Assembly (NCBI RefSeq): GCF_000384295.1
Contig: NZ_KB913037.1
Location: 7,007,533-7,071,532, forward strand
From: Amycolatopsis balhimycina FH 1894
GTDB taxonomy: Bacteria > Actinomycetota > Actinomycetes > Mycobacteriales > Pseudonocardiaceae
Reading direction: 5' to 3'
DNA: 64,000 nt
Shown here piece by piece: positions 51,012 through 59,422 of this stretch. The position numbers were made by a program, and so were the translations under genes. The notes beneath the pieces were generated by a model. It was not told the origin of the DNA. It saw only the letters and a program-made list of their open reading frames with translations, and did not search any database. Each line of letters starts with the position of its first letter. Positions within the stretch are counted from its first letter, which is position 1.

Positions 51012-52592
51012 GTGCGGGTGCTGGACGCGGCGGCGGTTTCGGCGTGGGCGAAGGGCTGTGTGCACAGCCTCGCGAGCCTGCGGCCGGCCATCGACGAGAT
51101 CAACGTCTACCCCGTCGCCGACTCCGACACCGGCTCCAACATGCTTTTCACGATGACCGGCGCGGCCGCGGAACTGGGGAAAACGAGCCCGGAGAACGCC
51201 GCCGACGCACTGAAGATCCTCGCGCGGGGCGCGGTCGCCTCGGCCAAGGGCAACTCCGGCGTGATCCTCTCCCAGGTGGTGCGCGGGCTGGCCGACGCCG
51301 CCGACACCGACCAGCTCGACGGCCCGTGGCTGGCCAGGGCGCTCGGCCGCGCCGACGAGGTCGCCACCGGCGCCGTCAGCCGCCCGGTCGCCGGGACCAT
51401 CCTGACCGTCCTGCACGCCGTCGCCACCGCCGTCCGCGGGGATATCGAGCCGCTCGGCGAAGTCGCGAGGAAGGCCGCGAAGGAAGCCGCGCACGCCCTC
51501 GAGAAGACGCCCGAGCAACTGCCCGCGCTGGCCAGGGCCGGGGTCGTCGACGCCGGGGCACGCGGTCTCGTCGCCGTGCTCGACGCGCTGGTCGGCGTGC
51601 TCACCGGCGCCCCCATCGAGCAGGAACACCCCCTCGAAGTCCACGCCGCTCCCCAAACCGAGGCCTACGCCTGGGAGGTCATGTACCTCCTCGACGGCGT
51701 CGACGAGGTGAGCCTGCCGACCCTGCGCAAGGAGCTGAGCGGCCTCGGCGACAGCGTCACCGTGGCCGGCGACGGCTCCGGCAGCCACGCCGTGCACGTC
51801 CACTGCGCCGACATCGGCGCCGCCATCGAGGCGGGGCTCGCGCTGGGCCGTCCGCGCCGGATCCGGGTCGAACCGCTGCTCACGCCGACGCCGATCGAGC
51901 CTGGCGGCGGGATCGACCGCACGGTCGTCGCCGTCGTCCACGGCGGCGCGCTGGCCGAGCTGCTGCGGGCCGAGAGCATCCCGGTGCTGGCCGTGCCCGA
52001 AGGCGGGACGCCGAGTGTCGAGGACATGATCGGCCTGCTCAACGAGGCCGCGGGGCGGCACGTCACCGTGCTGCCGGGCAGTGTCGCGCTGACCGCCGCG
52101 GCCGACACCGCGGCCGGGCACGCGATGGCCGCCGACCGGGACGTCGTCGTCATCCCGTGCGCGTCGCCGGTGCAGGTCATGGCCGCCCTCGCGGTGCACG
52201 ACGCCGGCCGCCGCACCAACGACGACGTCGTCGCGATGGCCGAAGCGGCCGCCGCGACCAGGCGTGGCGAACTGCGGATCGCGCAGGAGGAGTCGCTAAC
52301 CTGGGTGGGCCGGGCCCAATCCGGCGACGTGGTCGGCCTGGTCGACGACGAGGTGGTGCTGATCGAGCCGGCGCCCGCGTCGGAGACGAACCTGGTCGCG
52401 GCCGCGATGAAGGTGCTGAACCGGATGCTGGCGCTCGGCGGGGAGCTGGTGACGGTGCTGAGCGGCGCCGACGCCCCGCCCGGGGTCGCCGAAGAGCTCG
52501 CGGAGCAGCTGCGGGTGGAGCACCCGGAGGTGGAGCTGGCCGGCTACGCCAGTGGCCAGGCCGACGCCGTGCTGCTGATGGGAGTCGAATAG
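51012..52592 (+). CDS. DAK2/YloV-family protein (DhaL-like kinase domain + DegV-like domain)
   Basis: 526 residues from GTG 51012 (AGGAGG just upstream). N-terminal DhaL/DAK2 nucleotide domain: EINVYPVADSDTGSNMLFTM (Mg-ligand Asp cluster), SAKGNSGVILSQVVRG, DAGARGLVAVLDALVGVL. C-terminal DegV/fatty-acid-binding-like part (VAVVHGGALAELLRAESIPV, AGHAMAADRDVVVIP, YASGQADAVLLMGVE). In firmicutes the related FakA phosphorylates fatty acids bound to FakB; Rv2974c-Rv2975c is the mycobacterial counterpart, split into two genes there. recG follows after three bases. Confidence 0.9.
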   Translation: MRVLDAAAVSAWAKGCVHSLASLRPAIDEINVYPVADSDTGSNMLFTMTGAAAELGKTSPENAADALKILARGAVASAKGNSGVILSQVVRGLADAADTDQLDGPWLARALGRADEVATGAVSRPVAGTILTVLHAVATAVRGDIEPLGEVARKAAKEAAHALEKTPEQLPALARAGVVDAGARGLVAVLDALVGVLTGAPIEQEHPLEVHAAPQTEAYAWEVMYLLDGVDEVSLPTLRKELSGLGDSVTVAGDGSGSHAVHVHCADIGAAIEAGLALGRPRRIRVEPLLTPTPIEPGGGIDRTVVAVVHGGALAELLRAESIPVLAVPEGGTPSVEDMIGLLNEAAGRHVTVLPGSVALTAAADTAAGHAMAADRDVVVIPCASPVQVMAALAVHDAGRRTNDDVVAMAEAAAATRRGELRIAQEESLTWVGRAQSGDVVGLVDDEVVLIEPAPASETNLVAAAMKVLNRMLALGGELVTVLSGADAPPGVAEELAEQLRVEHPEVELAGYASGQADAVLLMGVE

Positions 52593-52595
52593 CGA

Positions 52596-54749
52596 ATGGC
52601 CGGGTTGCGCGACAAGCTGCCGTTGCTGCTGGGCGCCAAGACGGCGAAGGCGCTCGCCACGGCGTTGGACATCGAGACGGTCAGCGACCTGCTGCGCCAC
52701 TACCCGCGCCGCTACGCCGAGCGCGGCGAGCTCACCGACATCGCGGGCCTCGAACTGGGCGAGCACGCCACGGTGATGGCGCGGATCGAGAAGGTGAGCA
52801 AGCGCCGGATGAAGTCCCGCAACGGGACCATCCTCGACATGGTGATCACCGACGGGAAACGCCGGCTCACCTGCGCCTTCTTCAACCAGGCGTGGCGCGA
52901 GAAGGACCTGGTCCCCGGCAAGACCGGGCTGTTCGCCGGCAAGGTCTCCGCCTTCCGCGACACCCTGCAGCTGACCAACCCCGAGTACGAGCTCCTGGAC
53001 GCGGAGAACGCGGACGAGGCGATGGACGACTTCCTCGCTGCGATCATCCCGGTCTACCCGGCGGCGCAGGGCATGCCGTCGTGGTCGATCGGCAAGTGCG
53101 TGCGCCAGGTGCTCGACGTCCTCGAGGTCGACGAGGACCCGATGCCCGCGGACCTGCGGCGCCTGCACCGCCTCTCCGACCTCGACACCGCCCTGCGCGG
53201 CATCCACCGCCCGGAGAACTGGGCGCACCTGGAGGCCTCGAAGAAACGGCTCAAGTGGGACGAGGCCTTGGCCGTCCAGCTGATCTTCGCGCAGCGGCGG
53301 TACTCGGCCATCTCACGTCCGGCGAAGGCGAACCCGCACGTCAGCGGCGGCCTGATGGACGCCTTCGACAAGCGGCTGCCCTTCGACCTCACCGCGGGCC
53401 AGCGCGGGATCGGCGACGAGATCGCCGCCGACCTGGCCTCGGAGCACCCGATGAACCGGCTGCTGCAGGGCGAGGTCGGGTCCGGCAAGACGGTCGTCGC
53501 GCTGCGGGCGATGCTGCAGGTCGTCGACAACGGGCGGCAGGCCGCGATGCTCGCGCCGACCGAGGTCCTCGCCGCGCAGCACGCGCGGTCGCTGCGCGAA
53601 ATGCTCGGCGACCTCGGCCAGGCGGGGGAGCTCGGCGCGGCGGAGAACGCCACCAAGGTCACGCTGCTCACCGGGTCGATGGGCGCGAAGGAACGCAAGA
53701 AGTCGCTGCTGGAGATCGTCAGCGGGGAAGCCGGCATCGTCGTCGGCACGCACGCGCTGATCCAGGACCACGTCGAGTTCGCCGACCTCGGCCTCGCCGT
53801 CGTCGACGAGCAGCACCGCTTCGGCGTCGAGCAGCGGGACGCGCTGCGCACCCGCGGGGCGGGCGACACCAGCCCGCACGTGCTCGTCATGACCGCGACG
53901 CCGATCCCGCGCACGGTCGCGATGACCGTGTACGGCGACCTGGAGGTGTCCGCGCTGCGCGAGATGCCGGTCGGACGGTCGCCGATCAAGACGACCGTGG
54001 TGCCGGTCGCCGAAAAACCCGCCTGGTTCGAGCGGATCTGGCAGCGGGTCCGGGAAGAGGTCGGCAAGGGCCACCAGGCCTACGTCGTGTGCCCGCGGAT
54101 CGGCGACGAGCCGCCGTCGGACAAGAGCGACAAGCGGCCGCCCCTTGCCGTCCTGGAGGTCGCGCCCGATCTGGAAAACGGACCGCTGCAGGGCCTGAAG
54201 ATCGGCGTGCTGCACGGCCGGATGCCGCCCGACGACAAGGACGCCGTGATGCGGGCGTTTTCGGCGGGAAAGCTCGACGTCCTCGTGGCCACCACGGTGA
54301 TCGAAGTCGGCGTCAACGTGCCGAACGCGACCGCGATGGTGATCATGGACGCCGACCGGTTCGGCGTCAGCCAGCTGCACCAGCTGCGCGGCCGCGTCGG
54401 CCGCGGCAGCGTGCCGGGGCTGTGCCTGCTCGTCACCGAGACCCTCGACGGCACGGCGACGCGCGAGCGGCTGGCGGCGGTCGAATCGACCACCGACGGC
54501 TTCGAACTGTCCCGGTTGGACCTCGAACTGCGGCGTGAAGGCGACATTCTCGGCGCCGCGCAGTCCGGGAAGCGGTCCACGCTCAAGCTGCTGTCGCTGC
54601 TGCGCGACGAGGACGTCATCGCCGCGTCGCGGACCAGCGCGCAGGAGATCGTCGAACAGGACCCGGAGCTGAAGAAGTACCGCGGCCTGGCGCTCATGGT
54701 CGCCGACGTCGTCGACGTCGACCGCGCGGAGTATCTGGAGAAGAGTTGA
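52596..54749 (+). CDS. recG: ATP-dependent DNA helicase RecG
   Basis: 717 residues from ATG 52596. It remodels stalled forks and branched DNA. N-terminal wedge/OB domain (ERGELTDIAGLELGEHATVM), helicase motif I LLQGEVGSGKTVVALRAML (292-299), motif Ia MLAPTEVLAAQHARSL, motif II LAVVDEQHRFGVEQRDALRT (Asp404-His407), motif III MTATPIPRTVAMTVYGDLEV, motif V TTVIEVGVNVPNATAMVI, motif VI HQLRGRVGRGSVPG. Follows the DAK gene by three bases and overlaps the next GNAT gene by four (TTGA). Confidence 0.97.
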   Translation: MAGLRDKLPLLLGAKTAKALATALDIETVSDLLRHYPRRYAERGELTDIAGLELGEHATVMARIEKVSKRRMKSRNGTILDMVITDGKRRLTCAFFNQAWREKDLVPGKTGLFAGKVSAFRDTLQLTNPEYELLDAENADEAMDDFLAAIIPVYPAAQGMPSWSIGKCVRQVLDVLEVDEDPMPADLRRLHRLSDLDTALRGIHRPENWAHLEASKKRLKWDEALAVQLIFAQRRYSAISRPAKANPHVSGGLMDAFDKRLPFDLTAGQRGIGDEIAADLASEHPMNRLLQGEVGSGKTVVALRAMLQVVDNGRQAAMLAPTEVLAAQHARSLREMLGDLGQAGELGAAENATKVTLLTGSMGAKERKKSLLEIVSGEAGIVVGTHALIQDHVEFADLGLAVVDEQHRFGVEQRDALRTRGAGDTSPHVLVMTATPIPRTVAMTVYGDLEVSALREMPVGRSPIKTTVVPVAEKPAWFERIWQRVREEVGKGHQAYVVCPRIGDEPPSDKSDKRPPLAVLEVAPDLENGPLQGLKIGVLHGRMPPDDKDAVMRAFSAGKLDVLVATTVIEVGVNVPNATAMVIMDADRFGVSQLHQLRGRVGRGSVPGLCLLVTETLDGTATRERLAAVESTTDGFELSRLDLELRREGDILGAAQSGKRSTLKLLSLLRDEDVIAASRTSAQEIVEQDPELKKYRGLALMVADVVDVDRAEYLEKS

Positions 54750-55228
54750 ACGCCATCCGCGCCGCCACGGTGGCCGACGCCCCGGCGATCGGCGAGATCC
54801 ACGTGGCTTCTTGGCAGGCGGCGTACGCGGGGCTGCTGCCCGAGGAGTTCCTGGCCCGTCTCTCGGCCGAGTCGCGCGCGGCGTCATGGGCCCGGCGCAT
54901 CGGGGATCCCGCCATCCCGGGCCGGGTCCTGGTCGTCGAGGACGGCGGCGACATCGCCGGGTTCGCGGCCTTCGGCCCCGGGCAGCTCTACGCGCTCTAC
55001 CTGCGGCCGGAGTACTGGGGACGGGGACTCGGCCGGCTGCTGCACGACCGGGTCGTCGAAGAGCTCCCCGGCGACAGCGCCGTCCTGTGGGTGCTGGCGA
55101 CGAACGAGCGGGCGAAGGCCTTCTACGTCCGGCAAGGCTGGGTGGACGACGGCGCCTGCCAGACCGAGACGATCGACGACGGGCGCGTCACGCTGGAGGA
55201 GATGCGGTACCGCCGTTCGTTGCCGTGA
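54746..55228 (+). CDS. GNAT-family N-acetyltransferase
   Basis: 160 residues from TTG 54746, which overlaps the recG stop; GGAGAAG lies just before. Acetyl-CoA motif LYALYLRPEYWGRGLGRLLH and C-terminal VLATNERAKAFYVRQGWVDD. The N-terminal AIGEIHVASWQAAYAGLLPE is typical of the RimI/ribosomal-type GNAT group. Third gene of the DAK-recG unit. Its last 41 bases overlap the convergent TetR gene at 55188. Confidence 0.9.
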   Translation: MNAIRAATVADAPAIGEIHVASWQAAYAGLLPEEFLARLSAESRAASWARRIGDPAIPGRVLVVEDGGDIAGFAAFGPGQLYALYLRPEYWGRGLGRLLHDRVVEELPGDSAVLWVLATNERAKAFYVRQGWVDDGACQTETIDDGRVTLEEMRYRRSLP

Positions 55229-55823
55229 ACACGCCGGCTTTCGCGGCCGCGGCGGCCGCGGCGGCGGCGACTCCCGCGTCCGCCGTCGTCACGCCTTCCC
55301 GGGACACGAACAGGCGGTAGAAGATCGGCCCGCAGGCCACGCGCACCGCTTCCACCGGATCGGTGCCGGGTGGGACTTCGCCGCGCTCGACCGCCCGGAC
55401 GACGGCGGCCGCCGAACGGGCGTGGCGGTCGACGTAGAACTCGCGCAGGGCCTCGGCCGCGCGCGGGGAGAGGAACGCGGCCGAGATGGACGCCGTGGGC
55501 AGCTCGCGCTCGCCCGGGGTGGTGAAGTAGCGCACCAGTTCCAGGTTGACGGCGCGCAGGTCGCCTTCGAGGGAGCCGGTGTCCGGCACGGCCCACTCCT
55601 GCTCGGCGCCCATCAGCAGGGCCGCCGCGACCAGGCCTTCGGCGGACTCCCAGCGGCGGTACAGCGTCGTCTTGTGCACACCCGAGCGTTCGGCGACCGC
55701 CTCGACGGTCAGCTCCGCGTACCCGCGTTCGCCGAGCAGCTCGAGGGTGGCGTCGAGCGCGGCGAGGCGGGTCCGCTCGGTGCGGCCGCCCGGGCGCTGC
55801 GTCCCGGAAATCTCGGTTGCCAA
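55188..55823 (-). CDS. TetR-family regulator
   Basis: 211 residues from TTG 55823 with AGGAG six bases upstream. HTH: TRLAALDATLELLGERGYAE, VEAVAERSGVHKTTLYRRW. C-terminal TetR_C_11-like ligand domain. The C-terminus contains a poly-Ala stretch (AAAAAAAAKAG). Divergent from the erythromycin-esterase-like gene with 31 bp between start codons, so it very likely represses that gene. Tail overlap with the GNAT gene. Confidence 0.9.
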   Translation of the reverse strand: MATEISGTQRPGGRTERTRLAALDATLELLGERGYAELTVEAVAERSGVHKTTLYRRWESAEGLVAAALLMGAEQEWAVPDTGSLEGDLRAVNLELVRYFTTPGERELPTASISAAFLSPRAAEALREFYVDRHARSAAAVVRAVERGEVPPGTDPVEAVRVACGPIFYRLFVSREGVTTADAGVAAAAAAAAAKAGVFTATNGGTASPPA

Positions 55824-55841
55824 CTGCTACTCCTGTTGCGT

Positions 55842-55847
55842 TAGTGT
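55842..55847 (+). promoter_or_regulatory. Leaderless-type -10 (TAGTGT) for erythromycin-esterase-like gene
   Basis: TAGTGT ends seven bases before ATG 55855; TTGCCA at 55817-55822 (19 bases upstream) may be the -35 and overlaps the TetR start codon region, so repressor bound here could control both genes. Confidence 0.45.
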
Positions 55848-55854
55848 GCTCAGT

Positions 55855-57000
55855 ATGCCAGAACCCGACCCGATCTCCGTCACCGCGATCGCGGACCTGA
55901 TCGGCGACGCCGAGGTCGTCGCCATCGGCGAGAACAACCATCACATCCGCGAGTTCGGCGTGCTGCGCGACCGCCTTCTGCGCCACCTCGTCACCGAGTG
56001 CGGGTTCACCGTCCTCGGGTTCGAAGGCGGGTTTCCCGAGGGGCACCTGGTCGACGACTGGCTGCGGGGTGGCGACGGCGACGTCGCCGACATCGCCCGG
56101 GACGGCTTCACCTTCGGCCTGGGCGACTCGGCCGAGGTGCACGAGATGCTGACCTGGCTGCGCGGCCGCGGCGTCCGGTTCTCCGGGCTCGACGTGCCGA
56201 GTTCGGCGGGTTCGCCGGTGCCCGCGTTGCAAGCGCTGCGTTCGGAGATCCTGCGCGTGGATCCGGCCAACGCGTCTCTTGTGGACAATGCTCTTTCCGT
56301 GTGCGAGCCCTACGCCTCGGTCAGCAGTGCGATCGCGCCGGGGCGCTATGGGGCGATGAGCGTCGAAGCGCGGGACGCGGCGACGACGGCCTTGACCGTC
56401 CTCAAAGGACACGTGGAGTCGCTGGCGCCCGTGTACGGCGAAGTCGCCGCGCACCACGCGGAGGGTGCCCTGCGCGTCGACCTGTACCTGCGGGAGCTCG
56501 ACGCGCTGATGGCGGGGCGCGCGCCCGAGCCGCAGAGCTCGTCGCGGGACACGTACATGGCGGCCACCGTGCGGCTGCTGCGGCGGCAGTTCCCCGGCGA
56601 GAAGATCGTCCTGATGCTCCACAACGGACACCTCCAGCGCGTGCCGTTCTCGCCGATGCCCGGCATGACGGTGCCGTCGGCGGGGACGCACCTGGCCGCG
56701 GAACTGGGTGATCGCTATTTCGCGCTGGCGCTCACGGCGGTTTCCGGGACGACGACCGGCCTGGAGCCCGACCCGGCTTCGCCGCTCGGGTTCCGGATGT
56801 TCGAGCAGGCCCTCGGGGAACCGGCGGAAGGCAGCGTCGAGGCAGCCGTCGCGGATCAGGCGCCGTGCCTGGTCACGCGCCCCGCGGCGGCGGGCATCCG
56901 GCACGCGCACCTGACGCCCGCGGTGGACGTGGCCGCCGCCTTCGACGCCGTCGTCTGCCTGGAGAAGCAGGAAACGATTTACCAGGGCGTTGCCGGGTAG
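55855..57000 (+). CDS. Erythromycin esterase-family protein
   Basis: 381 residues from ATG 55855. Family signatures: VVAIGENNHHIREFGVLRDR (Glu26 and His29/His30 of the active site), TVLGFEGGFPEGHLVDDWLR, and IVLMLHNGHLQRVPFSPMPG (catalytic His of H-N-x-H). EreA/EreB hydrolyse the macrolide lactone ring, but many actinobacterial members are not resistance proteins (succinoglycan-biosynthesis-like). The divergent TetR would be consistent with induction by a small molecule. Confidence 0.85.
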   Translation: MPEPDPISVTAIADLIGDAEVVAIGENNHHIREFGVLRDRLLRHLVTECGFTVLGFEGGFPEGHLVDDWLRGGDGDVADIARDGFTFGLGDSAEVHEMLTWLRGRGVRFSGLDVPSSAGSPVPALQALRSEILRVDPANASLVDNALSVCEPYASVSSAIAPGRYGAMSVEARDAATTALTVLKGHVESLAPVYGEVAAHHAEGALRVDLYLRELDALMAGRAPEPQSSSRDTYMAATVRLLRRQFPGEKIVLMLHNGHLQRVPFSPMPGMTVPSAGTHLAAELGDRYFALALTAVSGTTTGLEPDPASPLGFRMFEQALGEPAEGSVEAAVADQAPCLVTRPAAAGIRHAHLTPAVDVAAAFDAVVCLEKQETIYQGVAG

Positions 57001-57054
57001 GTGCGCCCGTTCGGCCGATTGCCGTAGTGCCCGGCGTGGGCGTTTCCTACCGGT

Positions 57055-59385
57055 ATGGCCGGGCGGAGGCGGGCGCTGATCGTCGCCAACGGCGAGTACG
57101 ACAACGCGGGACTCCAGCGGCTGGGCTCGCCCGCGGCGGACGCCGACGCCCTGGCCGGCGTCCTGGCCGACCGGACCATCAGCGACTTCGACGTCCGGGT
57201 CGTCCGCAACGAGACCGCCCACGTCGTGGAGGCGGAGATCGAGGACCTCTGCGCCGAGGGCAGGCCCGACGACGTCCTGCTGCTGCACTTCTCGTGCCAC
57301 GGCCTCAAGGACGACTCGGGCGGGCTGTACTTCGCCGCCCGCAACACCCGGCCCGACCGGCTCCGGTCGACGGCCGTGCCCGCGGACTTCGTGCAGCAGT
57401 GCATCCGGCAGAGCCGCTCGCGCAGCATCGTCCTGCTGCTGGACTGCTGCTACGGCGGGGCGTTCGGGCAGGGCGTGGCGGTGCGGTCGTCGGGCGACGC
57501 GAACGTGCTGGACAGTTTCCGCGGCGGCCGCGGCCGGGCGGTCATCACGGCGTCGAACTCGATCGAGTACGCCTTCGAGGGCGCGAAGCTGGCCTCGGAC
57601 GAGCCGGCCCAGCCGTCGGTGTTCACGTCGGCGCTGGTGGAGGGCCTGCGCACGGGCGAGGCCGACCGCGACGAGGACGGCTGGATCGCGCTGGGCGAGC
57701 TGTACGAGTACCTGTTCGACCGGGTTCGCGAGCGCAACCCGAAGCAGACACCGAGCCGCGACATCGAGATGCAGGGCGAGCTGTACCTGGCGAAGAGCGG
57801 GCGGCGCCGGATCAAGCCGTCCCCGATCCCGGCCGACCTGTCGGCGGCGATCGCGGCGGAGAACCCGTTCACGCGCCTGGGCGCGGTGGCGGAACTGCGC
57901 CGCCGCTTGGCGAGCGACAACCTGCCGGTGGCGTTGGGCGCGTTCGAAGCGTTGAAGCTGATGGCCTCGACGGACATCGAGCACGTCGCGGCGGCGGCCT
58001 CGGACGCACTGGGCTTCGCGGTGGTGCGGGTCGATGCCGCGGCGCTGCGGCTCTCGGCACCGGCTGGTTCGCGCGCTTCGGCTCCGCTCCGCACGCTGGG
58101 GCCCCCGGTGGCGCGGGAAGTGCGGTTCGAGGCTTCGCACTCGTGGATCCGGGTGACGGCGACGGATTCGGGAGCGGACCTGGCGGCCACGGCCGGGGAG
58201 CCGGGAACGCGGCGCGGCAACGTCGTGGTGACCGGCCCGACCGGGGACGTGGTGGTCGCGGTGGAGATCGAGGCACTCCCGGTCCCGGAGCCGGTGGCCG
58301 CCCCGGAAGCCGAGCCCGTGCCGGCTGCGGAAGCCGGGACCGCGCCGATCGTGGTGGCCGGACCGGAACCCGGCTCTGCGCCTCCCTCTGAACCTGTGGC
58401 GAAGCCGGCGGCGGCTGAGGAGGTGCCCAAACGCCCCAATGTGGCATTGGGTGCGCTGGACGCACCCAATGCCACATTGGGGCGCTCCACCGGGCCCGTG
58501 GTCGCCGGAGCGGAGCGTGGGCCCGCGCCGGACCCCGGACCAGCCGCCGCGGGACCCGGGACGCGGGAATCCGCCGCCGGACAGGTGGATCCGGTCGGCG
58601 GGTTCGCCGGCCTGCTCGCGGTCGCCGGCGCGGTGCTCGCGTTGGCCGGGCTGCCGCTGACCTACCGTTACGGGTACTCCTTGGGCCAGTACCGGCCCGG
58701 CATGGACGTCTTCGTCCTGGTCATGGCCGCGTGCGCCCTGCTCGCCGGGATCCTGACACTGGCGCCGGGGACGAGGTCGCGCACCGGTCCCGCGCTGCTG
58801 TTCGGGACCGGTCTCGCCGCGCTTTTCGGGCTGCTGCGCTTCCTCGGCGAGGCGATCGCGCTCTCGCAGCACGGCGACACCGAGCTGAAAGCCGGCTACA
58901 CCTTCGAACTGCTCGCGCACGTCGCCTGGCTGGTCGCGGCGGTGTGCGCGCTGGCGGCGCTCTGGCGGAGCCCCGCGGTCGCGCTGGGCGCCGGGTGGGT
59001 GCGCGGCCGGCCGGCGTGGGCGGCGATCCTGCTCGGCGTGACGGCCGCTACCGGCTGGGTCGTCCAGCTCGGCGACCTGACCACCTACGACTCCAGCGAC
59101 GGTGGCCGGGCGACGGTCTACTTCCTGCTCGGTGCTTTGCTGGCCGTGTCCGTGCCCGTCGTCGCCGTGGTGCTCCGGCCGCGCGCGGTCGGCTGTGCCG
59201 TGCTGGCCACGGGGACCGCCGGCCTGCTGGGTGTGCTGGCGCCGACGTTCACCGCCTGCTGGGAGGAGGCTTCCCTGTCCCTGACCGGGCAGGCGATTGC
59301 CACGGTGGCCCTCGTGCTGCTGGCGGCCGACACCGTCGTTCTGGCCGTTCAGGCCCGGAATCAGCCGATCGGGCGACAGCCCTGA
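57055..59385 (+). CDS. Membrane-anchored caspase-like (peptidase C14) protein
   Basis: 776 residues from ATG 57055. N-terminal caspase domain (1-240): RRALIVANGEYDNAGLQRLG, catalytic His82 in LLLHFSCHGLKDDSG, catalytic Cys in IVLLLDCCYGGAFG (probably Cys132), then ITASNSIEYAFEGA and VFTSALVEGLRTGEADRDED. Residues ~270-330 look helical (HEAT-like), ~350-410 a beta-sandwich, then a Pro/Ala/Glu linker containing PNVALGALDAPNATLG encoded by an inserted type E palindrome, and from ~513 six to eight membrane helices. It could be a cell-death or signalling protease facing the cytoplasm. The target is unknown; no neighbouring partner (NACHT, gasdermin, CRISPR) is visible. Confidence 0.82.
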   Translation: MAGRRRALIVANGEYDNAGLQRLGSPAADADALAGVLADRTISDFDVRVVRNETAHVVEAEIEDLCAEGRPDDVLLLHFSCHGLKDDSGGLYFAARNTRPDRLRSTAVPADFVQQCIRQSRSRSIVLLLDCCYGGAFGQGVAVRSSGDANVLDSFRGGRGRAVITASNSIEYAFEGAKLASDEPAQPSVFTSALVEGLRTGEADRDEDGWIALGELYEYLFDRVRERNPKQTPSRDIEMQGELYLAKSGRRRIKPSPIPADLSAAIAAENPFTRLGAVAELRRRLASDNLPVALGAFEALKLMASTDIEHVAAAASDALGFAVVRVDAAALRLSAPAGSRASAPLRTLGPPVAREVRFEASHSWIRVTATDSGADLAATAGEPGTRRGNVVVTGPTGDVVVAVEIEALPVPEPVAAPEAEPVPAAEAGTAPIVVAGPEPGSAPPSEPVAKPAAAEEVPKRPNVALGALDAPNATLGRSTGPVVAGAERGPAPDPGPAAAGPGTRESAAGQVDPVGGFAGLLAVAGAVLALAGLPLTYRYGYSLGQYRPGMDVFVLVMAACALLAGILTLAPGTRSRTGPALLFGTGLAALFGLLRFLGEAIALSQHGDTELKAGYTFELLAHVAWLVAAVCALAALWRSPAVALGAGWVRGRPAWAAILLGVTAATGWVVQLGDLTTYDSSDGGRATVYFLLGALLAVSVPVVAVVLRPRAVGCAVLATGTAGLLGVLAPTFTACWEEASLSLTGQAIATVALVLLAADTVVLAVQARNQPIGRQP
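58432..58484. repeat. Type E palindrome inside a coding region
   Basis: 24-bp perfect arms (58432-58455, 58461-58484) with a 5-base loop, beginning CGCCCCAATGTGGC. It is in frame and stop-free within the linker of the caspase-like gene (codons 460-477). Related to the copy at 8927-9007. Confidence 0.88.
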
Positions 59386-59422
59386 GTTGTCACCCCGTCA
59401 CTCCCGGGGTACCACGACGATC

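Noticed and set aside
55123..58920. Long open frame antisense to the esterase-like and caspase-like genes
   Set aside because: Spans several real genes, contains no recognisable domain except the part that truly is the TetR gene.
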